Shown piece after piece: positions 21,463 to 30,398 of a stretch of 64,000 nt of DNA; the first letter of the stretch is position 1; each line of letters begins with the position of its first letter. Origin of the DNA: Candidatus Competibacter phosphatis (GTDB lineage: Bacteria; Pseudomonadota; Gammaproteobacteria; Competibacterales; Competibacteraceae); contig NZ_SPMZ01000016.1 in NCBI RefSeq assembly GCF_012939995.1, positions 119,752-183,751 on the forward strand. Reading direction: 5' to 3'. The notes below the pieces were generated by a model. The model made no database searches and had not been told where the DNA came from. It saw only the letters and a program-made list of their open reading frames with translations. A program made the translations under genes and the position numbers.

Positions 21463-22197
21463 TTACGGCTCCCGTTCCGGGACCGCGATATCGAGATACG
21501 CCAGCCAGTAACGGGACAGCTCGTTCATGCTGTCGATCCGGGCGGCCAACACGGCGAAATCAGCCTTGAGCCGTTCGATCTCGGGCAGCAGGGAGACCAG
21601 TTCGGTATCACAGTCACTGATCTGCTTGCCGCGGCTGGACGCGAAAATGGCGATGCGGGTCGTCAGCAGCCGCACCCGTAGATACAGCAGATCGCTGGAT
21701 ACGTTGGTTTGGCGCTTGTCATGGGTTTCACCGGCTTCCGGCGCCGCGTCTTGCTTGCCCGATAAATAGGCTTCCAAACCCTCCACCCGGGCCAGCATCA
21801 TGCTGAGATGGTTCTGAGTGGACGTGCGGTGCGCCAGCGGTTCCAACACCGTGATCTTTTCTTCCAAGCACCGCCGCCGTTCCTGCACGCGAGCCCGCAA
21901 TCGGTCGATCTCGCAATCCAATTCTACCAATTGCTGGCTCGATTCCTGCGTTTCCAGGTCGATTTCATCGAGAAACTGACGGAGTTGCCCGGACAGCGCC
22001 CGCTCCAGTGTCAGGGTGACGAACCGCTCCCAGACGCTGTCGGTCCGCGCGCGCAGCCTTCCCAGGCGTTGGCGCAGGTTACCGGTCTGCTCGACGCTTT
22101 CCCGAACGCTCAGTGCATGCTCGGCGCGATCTTGAGCGCTCCAGGTTTTCGCCAACAGATCTTCTTCCTTGAGGACATGCGACATGCCGGCGAGCAT
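21463..22197 (-). CDS. Unrecognised coiled-coil protein
   Basis: This 244-residue protein is not recognised. It is rich in Leu, Glu, Arg and Gln with long heptad-like stretches (about residues 60-130, for example LVELDCEIDRLRARVQERRR) and another helical region near the C-terminus. It has no signal peptide or membrane segment. Two start codons are possible, 22197 and 22185, and neither has a good ribosome-binding site. Upstream the same frame stays open for about 45 codons without ATG, GTG or TTG and crosses nine consecutive G/C pairs (22212-22220). The true start may therefore lie upstream in another frame. It is convergent with serA. Confidence 0.6.
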   Translation of the reverse strand: MLAGMSHVLKEEDLLAKTWSAQDRAEHALSVRESVEQTGNLRQRLGRLRARTDSVWERFVTLTLERALSGQLRQFLDEIDLETQESSQQLVELDCEIDRLRARVQERRRCLEEKITVLEPLAHRTSTQNHLSMMLARVEGLEAYLSGKQDAAPEAGETHDKRQTNVSSDLLYLRVRLLTTRIAIFASSRGKQISDCDTELVSLLPEIERLKADFAVLAARIDSMNELSRYWLAYLDIAVPEREP

Positions 22198-22306
22198 GGC
22201 TTCGTCGAGCTGGGGGGGGGCGACTTGTTTCCACGCGGTGGGGCTCCGAAGGGGTTTTCTCGATCCACCGCGCGGACCAACGAGCGGTGGCGCGGCGGAT
22301 ACTTGT

Positions 22307-22507
22307 TCAATCCCGATAAGTCCAACCGTCGGGATGGTCGTGGTTCAACTCATGGACGTCGTACACGCACAGATCCTGATCGGGCAAGTTGGGAAAAAGC
22401 CGCTGGGCCTGGGTTTCCGCCTCTTGTTCGCTCTCGGCCTCGATGAGCGCTACATCGATCAGTTGGTCGGAACTTGGTTCTTCCACGACGATGAGATAGG
22501 GTTTCAT
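22307..22507 (-). CDS. Small acidic conserved-looking protein
   Basis: A 66-residue protein of unknown function (starts MKPYLIVVEEPSSDQLIDVA). It is acidic, with a single predicted alpha-beta pattern and a helix rich in Glu/Gln (residues about 22-36). It has a strong ribosome-binding site (GGAGGAA, 5 bases before the ATG). Codon use matches the core genome. It is co-oriented with and 23 bp downstream of the NUDIX gene, so the two are probably co-transcribed. Confidence 0.7.
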   Translation of the reverse strand: MKPYLIVVEEPSSDQLIDVALIEAESEQEAETQAQRLFPNLPDQDLCVYDVHELNHDHPDGWTYRD

Positions 22508-22530
22508 GAGTGTTCCTCCGGGCTTGGCAT

Positions 22531-23097
22531 TCAATAGTAGCGATGGACGCGAAACCGGTTGTCGGCTTCGCGGATGATGTCGCCGACATGGGAATGAAAC
22601 ACGCCGGTCCGCCGCTCGGTGAAGTACTGACGCAAGGTTTCGTGGACCACGGTAAAAGCGAGTTGCTCCCAGGGAATCTCTTCCTCGGCGAACAATCCGA
22701 CCTCCAGACTTTCCTCGCCGGGACTGGCCGCGCCGTCCTTGATTTGGCCGCGAAACATCAGATAAACCTGATTGACATGAGTTAAAGAGTATAGACCGTA
22801 CAGGGTCAGGTTTTCGATCACGGCGTTGGCCTCTTCCCAGGTCTCGCGCGCCGCCGCCGCCACCGCCGATTCGCCGTTTTCCATGAACCCCGCCGGCAGG
22901 GTCCACAACCCGTAGCGAGGTTCGATGGCTCGCCGGCACAGCAAGATCCGGTCGCCCCATTCGGGAACGCAGCCGGCGACGATTTTCGGATTCTGATAGT
23001 GGATGGTGTCGCAGGTATCGCAGATATGCCGGGGCCGGTTATCGCCCGAGGGGACGCGCAGGATGACCGGGGCGCCGCATTGACTACAGAATTTCAT
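22531..23097 (-). CDS. NUDIX hydrolase with N-terminal zinc ribbon
   Basis: This 188-residue NUDIX pyrophosphohydrolase likely acts on a nucleotide-sugar or ADP-ribose type substrate. It begins with a zinc ribbon (CSQCG at residue 4 and CDTCD at about 26). The NUDIX box G-x5-E-x7-RE-x-WEE lies at about residues 70-92 (GFMENGESAVAAAARETWEE). AAGGAG precedes the ATG. It diverges from the VWA gene, with 63 bp between the starts. The exact substrate is not predictable. Confidence 0.9.
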   Translation of the reverse strand: MKFCSQCGAPVILRVPSGDNRPRHICDTCDTIHYQNPKIVAGCVPEWGDRILLCRRAIEPRYGLWTLPAGFMENGESAVAAAARETWEEANAVIENLTLYGLYSLTHVNQVYLMFRGQIKDGAASPGEESLEVGLFAEEEIPWEQLAFTVVHETLRQYFTERRTGVFHSHVGDIIREADNRFRVHRYY

Positions 23098-23160
23098 GGA
23101 ACGGGCTCCTTGCTCAACGGGTTCTTGATTCCGACAACAGATTATTTGACCATTTCCAGT

Positions 23161-24360
23161 ATGAAAACCCTATCTTTCGATGCCTCATCCACCGGTGAAT
23201 CCGGGTCCGGTGACGAGCGCCAGCGCCGCTGGCGGCTGATTCTCGGTGGCGGCGCGGCCGATGGCATCGGCTGTGCGTTGGCGGGGGCCGATCTCGGCAT
23301 GGATCGCTGTCTGGAAAATCTCTACGACGAGGAGCGCGCGGGCGGACTGGGCGGGTCCGCGCCCAAGATCGCCCGCTGGCTGGGCGACATCCGCCGCTAC
23401 TTTCCGAGCTCGGTGGTGCGGGTGTTGCAGAAAGACGCCCTGGATCGCCATGGCGTACAACACATGCTGCTGGAACCGGAGATGCTGGCGGCGGTCGAGC
23501 CGGACGTGCATCTGGTCGCCACCCTGCTGGCGCTGCGCGGCGTCATGCCGGCCAAGGTCCGCGATACCGCCCGGTTGGTGGTGCGCCGGGTGGTCGCCGA
23601 GCTGGAGCGCAAGCTGGCCAATCCCTTGCGGCAGGCGATTACCGGTAGCCTCAACCGCGGCACCCGCAACCGCCGGCCCCGTCACAACGAGATTGACTGG
23701 GATCGCACCATTCGCGCCAACCTGCGCCATTACCAGCCCGCGTATCGCACCGTCATCCCCGCTACCCGGATCGGGTTCGGCCGCCGTGCCGCCGCCCTGC
23801 GCGACATCATTCTTTGTGTGGATCAGAGCGGGTCGATGGCCGCCTCGGTGGTTTATGCCGGCATCATGGCGGCGGTCATGGCGTCGATCCGGTCGGTACG
23901 CACTTCGCTGGTGGTGTTCGATACCGCCGTGGTGGATCTCACCGAGCAGTTGGCCGATCCGGTCGAGGTGCTGTTCGGCACCCAATTGGGCGGTGGAACC
24001 GATATCCAGCAGGCGTTGGGTTACTGTCAGGGATTGGTGCGCGCGCCCAACGACACCATTCTAGTGCTGATCAGCGATCTATACGAAGGTGGGGATCGCC
24101 AGCAACTGTTCAAACGCGCCGCCAGTCTGATCGCCGCCGGGGTCAATCTGATCGTGCTGCTGGCGCTGTCCGACCAGGGTGCTCCCGCCTACGATCACGG
24201 CATTGCCGGCACGCTGGCCGGAATGGGCGCACCGGCGTTCGCCTGTACGCCGGATCAGTTTCCCGATCTGATGGCCGCCGCCGTCGCGCGGCGCGATCTC
24301 GCTCAATGGGCGGCGGCGCGCGGCATCGTCACGGCGGGTCGTGCCGCCGGCGGTTCGTGA
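23161..24360 (+). CDS. VWA-domain (CoxE/ViaA-like) protein
   Basis: This is a 399-residue cytoplasmic protein. The N-terminal 200 residues are helical and the C-terminal von Willebrand A domain has the metal site DQSGSMA (about residue 221), the Thr in GGGTDIQQ and the Asp in LISDLYEGGD. Such proteins usually pair with a MoxR-type AAA+ ATPase, but none is seen next door. Start at 23161 is chosen; the longer open frame upstream overlaps the divergent NUDIX gene. Role unknown. Confidence 0.85.
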   Translation: MKTLSFDASSTGESGSGDERQRRWRLILGGGAADGIGCALAGADLGMDRCLENLYDEERAGGLGGSAPKIARWLGDIRRYFPSSVVRVLQKDALDRHGVQHMLLEPEMLAAVEPDVHLVATLLALRGVMPAKVRDTARLVVRRVVAELERKLANPLRQAITGSLNRGTRNRRPRHNEIDWDRTIRANLRHYQPAYRTVIPATRIGFGRRAAALRDIILCVDQSGSMAASVVYAGIMAAVMASIRSVRTSLVVFDTAVVDLTEQLADPVEVLFGTQLGGGTDIQQALGYCQGLVRAPNDTILVLISDLYEGGDRQQLFKRAASLIAAGVNLIVLLALSDQGAPAYDHGIAGTLAGMGAPAFACTPDQFPDLMAAAVARRDLAQWAAARGIVTAGRAAGGS

Positions 24361-24480
24361 AAACCCTGTCGGTTGCGTTGAGAAGCAGGATGGACCTTCG
24401 CGTGAAAGGTATGCCGGTTTTCATCAAACCATAACAGGCATTGGGGATGATACCGATTCGACCATCGAACGCCCATCCCC

Positions 24481-25629
24481 ATGAACAGATCTCGTGAACC
24501 CTACCTGCTGACTCCCGGTCCACTGACCACCTCACTGGCCACCAAGTCCGCCATGCTGCGCGATTGGGGCTCCTGGGACAGCGATTTCAACGAACTGACC
24601 GCTGGCGTTTGCCGCCGGCTCCTGGAAGTGGCGCGCGCCGAGGAAACCCACGTCTGCGTGCCTTTGCAAGGTAGCGGCACTTACGCGGTGGAAGCGGCCT
24701 TGGCGACCCTGTTGCCTTGGGACGGCAAGACCCTGGTGTTGATGAACGGCGCCTACGGTCAGCGCATGGCGCGCATTCTCCAATATCTGGGTCGCGACTT
24801 CGAAACGCTGGACATGGGCGACTATCTGCCGCCACCGCCCGAACGGGTGGAGGTGATACTGGCCGCCGATCCCGAGATCAGCCATGTGGCGGCGGTGCAT
24901 TGCGAAACCTCTTCGGGCATTCTCAACCCGCTGGAAGCCATCGCCGAAGTGACCTGGCGGCAAGGGCGGCGATTGTTCGTGGACGCGATGAGTTCCTTCG
25001 GCGCCTTACCGATCGATGCCCGCGAATTGCCCTTCGACGGGCTGGTGTCCTCGGCCAACAAATGCTTCGAGGGCGTGCCCGGTTTCGGCTTCGCCCTGTT
25101 GCGTCGCAAGGCACTGGAACAATGTGTCGGCAACGCCCATTCCCTGAGCCTGGATTTGTACGATCAATGGACCTACCTGGAGCGCAGCGGCCAGTGGCGC
25201 TTCACCCCACCGACTCATGTGGTGGCCGCCTTTGCCAGTGCCCTGGAACAACATGCGGCCGAAGGCGGGGCCGCCGGTCGGCTGGCGCGCTACGTCCATA
25301 ACGAAACGGTGCTGGTCGCGGGCATGCGCGCGATGGGTTTTCATACCCTGCTGGCCGACCGTTGGCTGTCGCCGATCATCGTCACCTTTCACGCCCCCGG
25401 CCATCCGAATTTCGAATTCGGACGCTTTTATGACTTGATCAAACAGCACGGCTTCATCATCTATCCCGGCAAGCTGACCCAGGTGGATAGTTTCCGCATC
25501 GGCTGCATCGGTCAGTTGTTCGAAGAGCAGATGCGCGGCGTGCTGGCCGCCGTGCGCGCCGCGTTGGACGAGTTGGACATCCCGGACGGTGCGCCTCGAC
25601 CGGAAGATCTCGATAAGCCGGAATTCTGA
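24481..25629 (+). CDS. phnW: 2-aminoethylphosphonate:pyruvate transaminase
   Basis: PhnW moves the amino group of 2-aminoethylphosphonate (AEP) to pyruvate, giving phosphonoacetaldehyde and alanine. The 382-residue class V aminotransferase has [49 protein letters not shown] and the PLP lysine in [13 protein letters not shown] (residue 194). It heads a run of co-oriented genes (phnW, phnX, pbfA-like, FAD oxidase, ABC importer). Only 23 bp separate it from phnX, which consumes its product. Confidence 0.96.
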   Translation: MNRSREPYLLTPGPLTTSLATKSAMLRDWGSWDSDFNELTAGVCRRLLEVARAEETHVCVPLQGSGTYAVEAALATLLPWDGKTLVLMNGAYGQRMARILQYLGRDFETLDMGDYLPPPPERVEVILAADPEISHVAAVHCETSSGILNPLEAIAEVTWRQGRRLFVDAMSSFGALPIDARELPFDGLVSSANKCFEGVPGFGFALLRRKALEQCVGNAHSLSLDLYDQWTYLERSGQWRFTPPTHVVAAFASALEQHAAEGGAAGRLARYVHNETVLVAGMRAMGFHTLLADRWLSPIIVTFHAPGHPNFEFGRFYDLIKQHGFIIYPGKLTQVDSFRIGCIGQLFEEQMRGVLAAVRAALDELDIPDGAPRPEDLDKPEF

Positions 25630-25652
25630 GCCATCGCGGAGCAAGCACCCTC

Positions 25653-26483
25653 ATGTACTTTCACTATCAGCGCTCCTATCGCGGTCCGATTCAGGCCGTC
25701 ATTCTGGATTGGGCCGGCACCACGGTGGATTATGGTTCCTTGGCGCCGGTGGCGGCCTTCGTGCGCCTGTTCGCCGAACAGGAGGTCACGATCAGCGCCG
25801 CCGAGGCGCGCGGACCGATGGGCTTGGAAAAGCGCGAGCACATTCGCCAATTGTGTCAGACGCCGGCCATCGCGGCTCGTTGGCGCGAACGCCATGGCCG
25901 GGAACCAAACGCGGTCGACGTGGACCGGTTGTACGAAACCTTCGTGCCGTTGCAATTGGCCGCCATCCGCGATCATGCGCAGTTGATTCCCGGTTGCCGC
26001 GAAACCGTCGCCGCGCTGCGCGAGCGCGGTATCCGCATCGGCGCCAATACCGGTTACAGTCGCGAGATGATGGAACCGCTGCTGCTCGCCGCCGCCGAAC
26101 AGAGGTACATGCCGGACAGCACGGTCTGCGCCACCGAAGTGCCACGCGGCCGACCGTATCCCTGCATGAGCCTTAAGAACGTCATCGAGCTGGGCGTGGA
26201 AGCGGTACAGTCCTGCGTCAAGGTGGATGATACCGTGCCCGGTATCGAGGAAGGCTTGAATGCGGGCATGTGGACGGTCGGCATCGCCATCAGCGGCAAC
26301 GAGATTGGGCTGACGCTGGCCGACTGGCGGGCATTACCGCAGCTTGAGCAGGGTCGGCGTCGCACCCGAGCCCGCCAGCGCTTGCTCGGCGGCGGCGCGC
26401 ATTACGTGATCGACACCATCGCCGATCTGCCGAGCTGCCTGGACATCATCGAAGCGCGCTTGGCGCGCGGCGAGCGACCGTGA
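25653..26483 (+). CDS. phnX: Phosphonoacetaldehyde hydrolase (phosphonatase)
   Basis: PhnX cleaves the C-P bond of phosphonoacetaldehyde, giving acetaldehyde and phosphate. The 276-residue HAD enzyme has the nucleophile motif VILDWAGTTVDYGS (Asp at residue 19), the Schiff-base lysine in MGLEKREHIRQL (about 60), GANTGYSREMM (motif II) and KVDDTVPGIEEGLNAG (motif IV). The stop overlaps the GTG start of the next gene, showing coupling with the ammonia-lyase that makes the same aldehyde. Confidence 0.97.
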   Translation: MYFHYQRSYRGPIQAVILDWAGTTVDYGSLAPVAAFVRLFAEQEVTISAAEARGPMGLEKREHIRQLCQTPAIAARWRERHGREPNAVDVDRLYETFVPLQLAAIRDHAQLIPGCRETVAALRERGIRIGANTGYSREMMEPLLLAAAEQRYMPDSTVCATEVPRGRPYPCMSLKNVIELGVEAVQSCVKVDDTVPGIEEGLNAGMWTVGIAISGNEIGLTLADWRALPQLEQGRRRTRARQRLLGGGAHYVIDTIADLPSCLDIIEARLARGERP

Positions 26484-27892
26484 TCCGACGAATCTCGCAA
26501 GTTGCCCCACCGCCGGGCGAAAGCGAGATCAATACGACGTCCCAGCGAACCGCATGGCAAGCACGTTACCTGGACGAGGAAGGCCGCCGCTTGCTGGACG
26601 AGGATGCGCGGTATTTTCTCCGGCAGTCGGTATCCACGCCTTGCCTGACGGCCATTCGCCGCGCCGAAGGCTGCTGGATCGAAGACAGCGCCGGTCGTCG
26701 TTATCTGGATTTCCACGGCAACAGCGTTCACCACCTCGGTTACGGTCATCCCCGCCTGCTGGCGGCCATCAAGGCGCAACTGGACGAACTCTCGTTCGCG
26801 CCGCGCCGCTTCACCTGCGAACCGGCGGTCGATCTGGCGCGACGTCTGAGCCAGATCAGCCCGCCGGGCCTGGAAAAAGTGTTGTTCGCCACCGGCGGTT
26901 CCGACGCGGTGGAAATTGCCCTGAAGATCGCCCGCGCCGCCACCGGCCGTTTCAAGACCCTATCATTCTGGGACGCCTTTCATGGCGCCGGTTTCGGCGC
27001 GGCCAGCGTCGGCGGCGAGGCACTGTTCCGGTCCGGCCCGATCGGACCGTTGCTGGCTGGGACCGAGCATCTGCCGCCATTCACCTGCTACCGCTGCCCC
27101 TACGGTCATCCCTGCGACGAGCGGGGACAACCCGATCTGGAGCGTTGTCGGCTGAGCTGCGCCGAGCTGGTGCGCTACGTGCTGGAACGGGAAGGCGATG
27201 TCGCCGCCGTGATCGCCGAACCGGCCCGCGCCGTACCCACCCTTCCGCCTCCCGGTTTCTGGCGGATCGTGCGCGAGGCCTGCGACGCTTGCGGCACCCT
27301 GCTGATTTTCGACGAAATTCCCACCGGGTTGGGCAAAACCGGCCGTCTGTTCGCCTGTGAACACGAGGAGGTCGTGCCGGATATTCTGGTGCTGGGCAAG
27401 GCGCTGGGCGGCGGTGTGCTGCCGTTGGCCGCGACCGTGTGCCGGCCGGAACTGGACGTGGGACAGGATTGGGCCTTCGGTCACTATACCCATGAGAAAA
27501 ATCCGGTGCTGGCCAGGGCGGCGCTGACCACGCTGGATATCATCGAAGAAGAAAATCTGGTGGAAAACGCCCGGCGACAGGGCGAGCACGCGCTGAACCG
27601 GTTGCGGGACATGCAAACGCGCCATCCCTCGATCGGCGACGTACGGGGGCGCGGCTTGTTGCTCGGTGTGGAACTGGTTGCGGATCGCGCCACCAAGGCG
27701 CCCGCCCACGAGGCCGCCGAAGCGGTGCTGTATCGGGCGCTGGCGCGCGGCTTGAGTTTCAAGCTCAGTCTCGGCAACGTGTTGACCTTGAGCCCGCCGC
27801 TGGTGATTAGCCGCGCCGAGATGGATACGGCCTTGGATATTCTGGAAAGCTGTATCGCCGAAACCGAGCGGGATTGGCCACCGCCGTCATGA
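26480..27892 (+). CDS. pbfA: PbfA-like (R)-1-hydroxy-2-aminoethylphosphonate ammonia-lyase
   Basis: This 470-residue PLP protein belongs to the class III aminotransferase fold. Relatives that sit in phnW-phnX operons were shown to be ammonia-lyases turning (R)-1-hydroxy-2-aminoethylphosphonate into phosphonoacetaldehyde. Visible are YLDFHGNSVHHLGYGHP, FATGGSDAVEIALKIARA, IFDEIPTGLGKTGRLF and the PLP lysine in LGKALGGG (about residue 307). A cysteine-rich insert (CYRCPYGHPC, about residues 202-211) is typical of AGXT2-like relatives. GTG start overlaps the phnX stop; the stop overlaps the FAD-oxidase start. The assignment rests on context plus fold. Confidence 0.85.
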   Translation: MIRRISQVAPPPGESEINTTSQRTAWQARYLDEEGRRLLDEDARYFLRQSVSTPCLTAIRRAEGCWIEDSAGRRYLDFHGNSVHHLGYGHPRLLAAIKAQLDELSFAPRRFTCEPAVDLARRLSQISPPGLEKVLFATGGSDAVEIALKIARAATGRFKTLSFWDAFHGAGFGAASVGGEALFRSGPIGPLLAGTEHLPPFTCYRCPYGHPCDERGQPDLERCRLSCAELVRYVLEREGDVAAVIAEPARAVPTLPPPGFWRIVREACDACGTLLIFDEIPTGLGKTGRLFACEHEEVVPDILVLGKALGGGVLPLAATVCRPELDVGQDWAFGHYTHEKNPVLARAALTTLDIIEEENLVENARRQGEHALNRLRDMQTRHPSIGDVRGRGLLLGVELVADRATKAPAHEAAEAVLYRALARGLSFKLSLGNVLTLSPPLVISRAEMDTALDILESCIAETERDWPPPS

Positions 27893-29127
27893 GCACGAGC
27901 TCCCCGCCGACCCAGCATGCCGATCTGGTCATTATCGGCGGCGGTGTGTTCGGTCTGAGCATTGCCTATCACTATGCCCGCCTGGAGGCGGGTCGGGTGC
28001 TGCTGCTGGAACGCAATGCCTTGGCCACCGCCGCTACCAGTCGCGCCGCCGCGTTGCTGACACGGGCTCGCGCCAAGACCGCGCTGATGCCGCTGATCGC
28101 CCAAACCTACGCCGATATCGCCTTGCTGGAGATGGAACTCGGCGAATCGCTGGACTTGCGCCAGGTCGGTAGCCTGCATCTGGCGGCCAGCGAAACGCGC
28201 GTGCGGGAATTGCGGGAACTGGTTATCGTGGCCGAACAGGCAGGCTTTCGCGTGGAGTGGGTGTCAGCGGACGAAGCGAGTCGGCGAGTGCCTTGGTTGA
28301 ATCCCGAAGCGGTCGCCGCCGCCACGTTCATGGCCGAAGACGCCTTCGTCGATCCATACCGCTTGGCGATGGCCTACGCCCGTGCCGCCAGGATGTATGG
28401 GGCGTCGTTGCGGCAACGGATCGCCGTTCGCGATCTTCGCCAGCAGGGCGAACGCATTACCGGGGTCGTGACGGACCAGGGGGTGATTTATGCCGGCTGC
28501 GTGGTCGATGCCGCCGGTGCCTGGGCCAATGTGCTGGCGGCGCGCATCGGCATCGGTCTGCCGATGGCGCCAGTGCGCAGTCAATATTGGATCACCGCGC
28601 CCGATCCGCTGTTTCCCCGCGACCATCCCATGGTCATCATGCCGGACGCCAGCGCCTACAGTCGCCCGGAACTGGGTGGTTTGTTGTTCGGGTTGCGGGA
28701 ACGTCAGTCGATCAGTTTCGACCCGTGCCAGTTGCCCGACGAATTGAGCGGCTTCGCGCTGGGCGAGGAAGGCGGCTGGTCGTCGCTGGAAGAAGGAGCG
28801 CCGCGACTGCGCCGGTTCCTGCCGGCACTGGACCAACTGAAGATAGCCAGCCACATCAGTGGCTTGTCCACCTATACCCCGGATGGTTTGTTCGCGCTGG
28901 GACCCGCATCGGGTCTGCAAGGATTTTTGGCCGCCACCGGCTGTTCGGGTGCCGGGATCGCCGCCGCTGGCGGTGTCGGGCTGGGCGTGGCCCGGCTGGC
29001 CGCCGGACTCCCCAGTCCGTTCGATCTGACGCCGTTCCGGATCGAACGTTTCGGTCCGGTCGATCCGTTGAGTCCAGCCTTCCGTCAGCGCTGTGAACAG
29101 GCTCGTTCGAGCAAGACCTCCGGTTAG
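27889..29127 (+). CDS. FAD-dependent (DAO-type) amine oxidoreductase of the phosphonate cluster
   Basis: This 412-residue glycine/D-amino-acid-oxidase-like flavoprotein has an FAD-binding N-terminus (DLVIIGGGVFGLSIAYHYAR). It also has AATSRAAALL, a DAAGAWANVLA second nucleotide-fold motif and a C-terminal GFLAATGCSGAGIAAAGGVG that closes the FAD site. Similar oxidases occur in phnWX/pbfA operons and are thought to dealkylate or deaminate modified aminoethylphosphonates; the substrate here is inferred. It overlaps the ammonia-lyase by 4 bases. Confidence 0.82.
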   Translation: MSTSSPPTQHADLVIIGGGVFGLSIAYHYARLEAGRVLLLERNALATAATSRAAALLTRARAKTALMPLIAQTYADIALLEMELGESLDLRQVGSLHLAASETRVRELRELVIVAEQAGFRVEWVSADEASRRVPWLNPEAVAAATFMAEDAFVDPYRLAMAYARAARMYGASLRQRIAVRDLRQQGERITGVVTDQGVIYAGCVVDAAGAWANVLAARIGIGLPMAPVRSQYWITAPDPLFPRDHPMVIMPDASAYSRPELGGLLFGLRERQSISFDPCQLPDELSGFALGEEGGWSSLEEGAPRLRRFLPALDQLKIASHISGLSTYTPDGLFALGPASGLQGFLAATGCSGAGIAAAGGVGLGVARLAAGLPSPFDLTPFRIERFGPVDPLSPAFRQRCEQARSSKTSG

Positions 29128-29267
29128 CATCGATCAAACCGTTTCTCCAGCCAATCCGGCTTGTCACCAAACAGCAATAGCGCCTTGTTAAATTGAAAAA
29201 AATCATGCGAGCCAGTCTACGCTCGTCCGTCATTTCTGTCTTGATTTCAATACACAAAGGTGCCCCG

Positions 29268-30296
29268 GTGAACAAGACTAAGTTCGTTCGATTGTTGTTG
29301 TGCGCCGTCGTCGCGGCCGGTGTGACCGGCTTGGCCCAAGCCAAGACCGAACTACTGGTTTACACCGCCGTCGAGGCCGACGAACTGGCGGCTTTCAAGA
29401 AAGCCATCGAAACCGACTATCCCGATCTCGACATCCAATGGGTGCGCGATTCCACCGGCATCATCACCGCCAAACTGCTGGCCGAGAAAGCCAACCCCAA
29501 AGCCGACGTGGTCTGGGGATTGGCGGCGACCAGCCTCAAGTTGCTGGCCGACGAAGGCTATTTCCAACCGTATGCACCGAAGGGTGTGGACAAGCTTGAT
29601 CCCACGTACGTGGATAGCGCCAAGCCACCGGTCTGGGTCGGGCAACGCGCCTGGATCGCCTCCCTGTGCTTCAACACGGTCGAAGCCGAAAAGCTCAAGC
29701 TACCCAAACCCACTTCTTGGCAGGATCTGACCCAACCGGCCTTCAAGGGCCATGTGATCATGCCGAATCCGAACTCCTCGGGTACCGGTTTCCTCGACGT
29801 GTCGGCCTGGCTGCAAATGTGGGGCGAAGACAAGGGTTGGAAGTTCATGGATGGTCTGCACGAGAACATCGCCCAATATACGCATTCCGGCTCCAAGCCC
29901 TGCAAGATGGCCGCCGCCGGTGAAGTGCCGGTCGGTATCTCTTTCGCCTATCGCGGCGCCCAGGAGAAAACCAAAGGCGCGCCGGTCGAGGTGATCGCCC
30001 CCAGCGAAGGCGTGGGCTGGGATTTGGAGGCATTCGCCATCACCAAAAACACCAAGAAACTGGATGCGGCGAAAAAGCTGGCGGACTGGTCGGTGACGCT
30101 CAAGGCCAACGAAATGTACAACGAAGGCTACGCGGTGGTGGCCATGCCCGGCGTGGCCAAGCCAGTGCCCAACTTCCCGCCCGATATCGCCAAGAAGATG
30201 ATCAAGAACGACTTCCAGTGGGCTGCTAAGCATCGTGAGGCGATTCTGGCCGAGTGGAGCAAGCGCTACGACAGCAAGTCGGAGCCGAAGAAATAA
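29268..30296 (+). CDS. 2-aminoethylphosphonate ABC transporter, substrate-binding protein (AepX/PhnS2-like)
   Basis: This is a 342-residue periplasmic binding protein of the ferric/AEP family. GTG at 29268 is the chosen start (AAAGG 7 bases upstream). It gives a proper signal peptide, VNKTKFVRLLLCAVVAAGV with a cleavage site after AQA. The mature protein opens with KTELLVYTAVEADELAAFKK and has LAEKANPKADVVWGLAA and NPNSSGTGFLDVSAWLQ. The ATPase and permease genes follow. Known AepXVW systems import AEP independently of phosphate starvation. Confidence 0.88.
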   Translation: MNKTKFVRLLLCAVVAAGVTGLAQAKTELLVYTAVEADELAAFKKAIETDYPDLDIQWVRDSTGIITAKLLAEKANPKADVVWGLAATSLKLLADEGYFQPYAPKGVDKLDPTYVDSAKPPVWVGQRAWIASLCFNTVEAEKLKLPKPTSWQDLTQPAFKGHVIMPNPNSSGTGFLDVSAWLQMWGEDKGWKFMDGLHENIAQYTHSGSKPCKMAAAGEVPVGISFAYRGAQEKTKGAPVEVIAPSEGVGWDLEAFAITKNTKKLDAAKKLADWSVTLKANEMYNEGYAVVAMPGVAKPVPNFPPDIAKKMIKNDFQWAAKHREAILAEWSKRYDSKSEPKK

Positions 30297-30350
30297 GCCG
30301 GTTCGTCACCGTCGGGGCGCGACTCGCGGCACGAACGCCCTCACTCCTGA

Positions 30351-30373
30351 CCTCTCTCCCAGCGGGAGAGAGG
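30351..30373. repeat. REP-like hairpin between binding protein and ATPase
   Basis: CCTCTCTCCC and GGGAGAGAGG form a perfect 10-bp stem with an AGC loop in the 102-base gap. The surrounding text (GCCCTCACTCCTGACCTC) resembles dispersed REP-type elements. Such hairpins often protect the upstream transcript, which would raise binding-protein levels over the ATPase. Confidence 0.6.
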
Positions 30374-30398
30374 AATCCATGCCATCAGGATATCGCCC

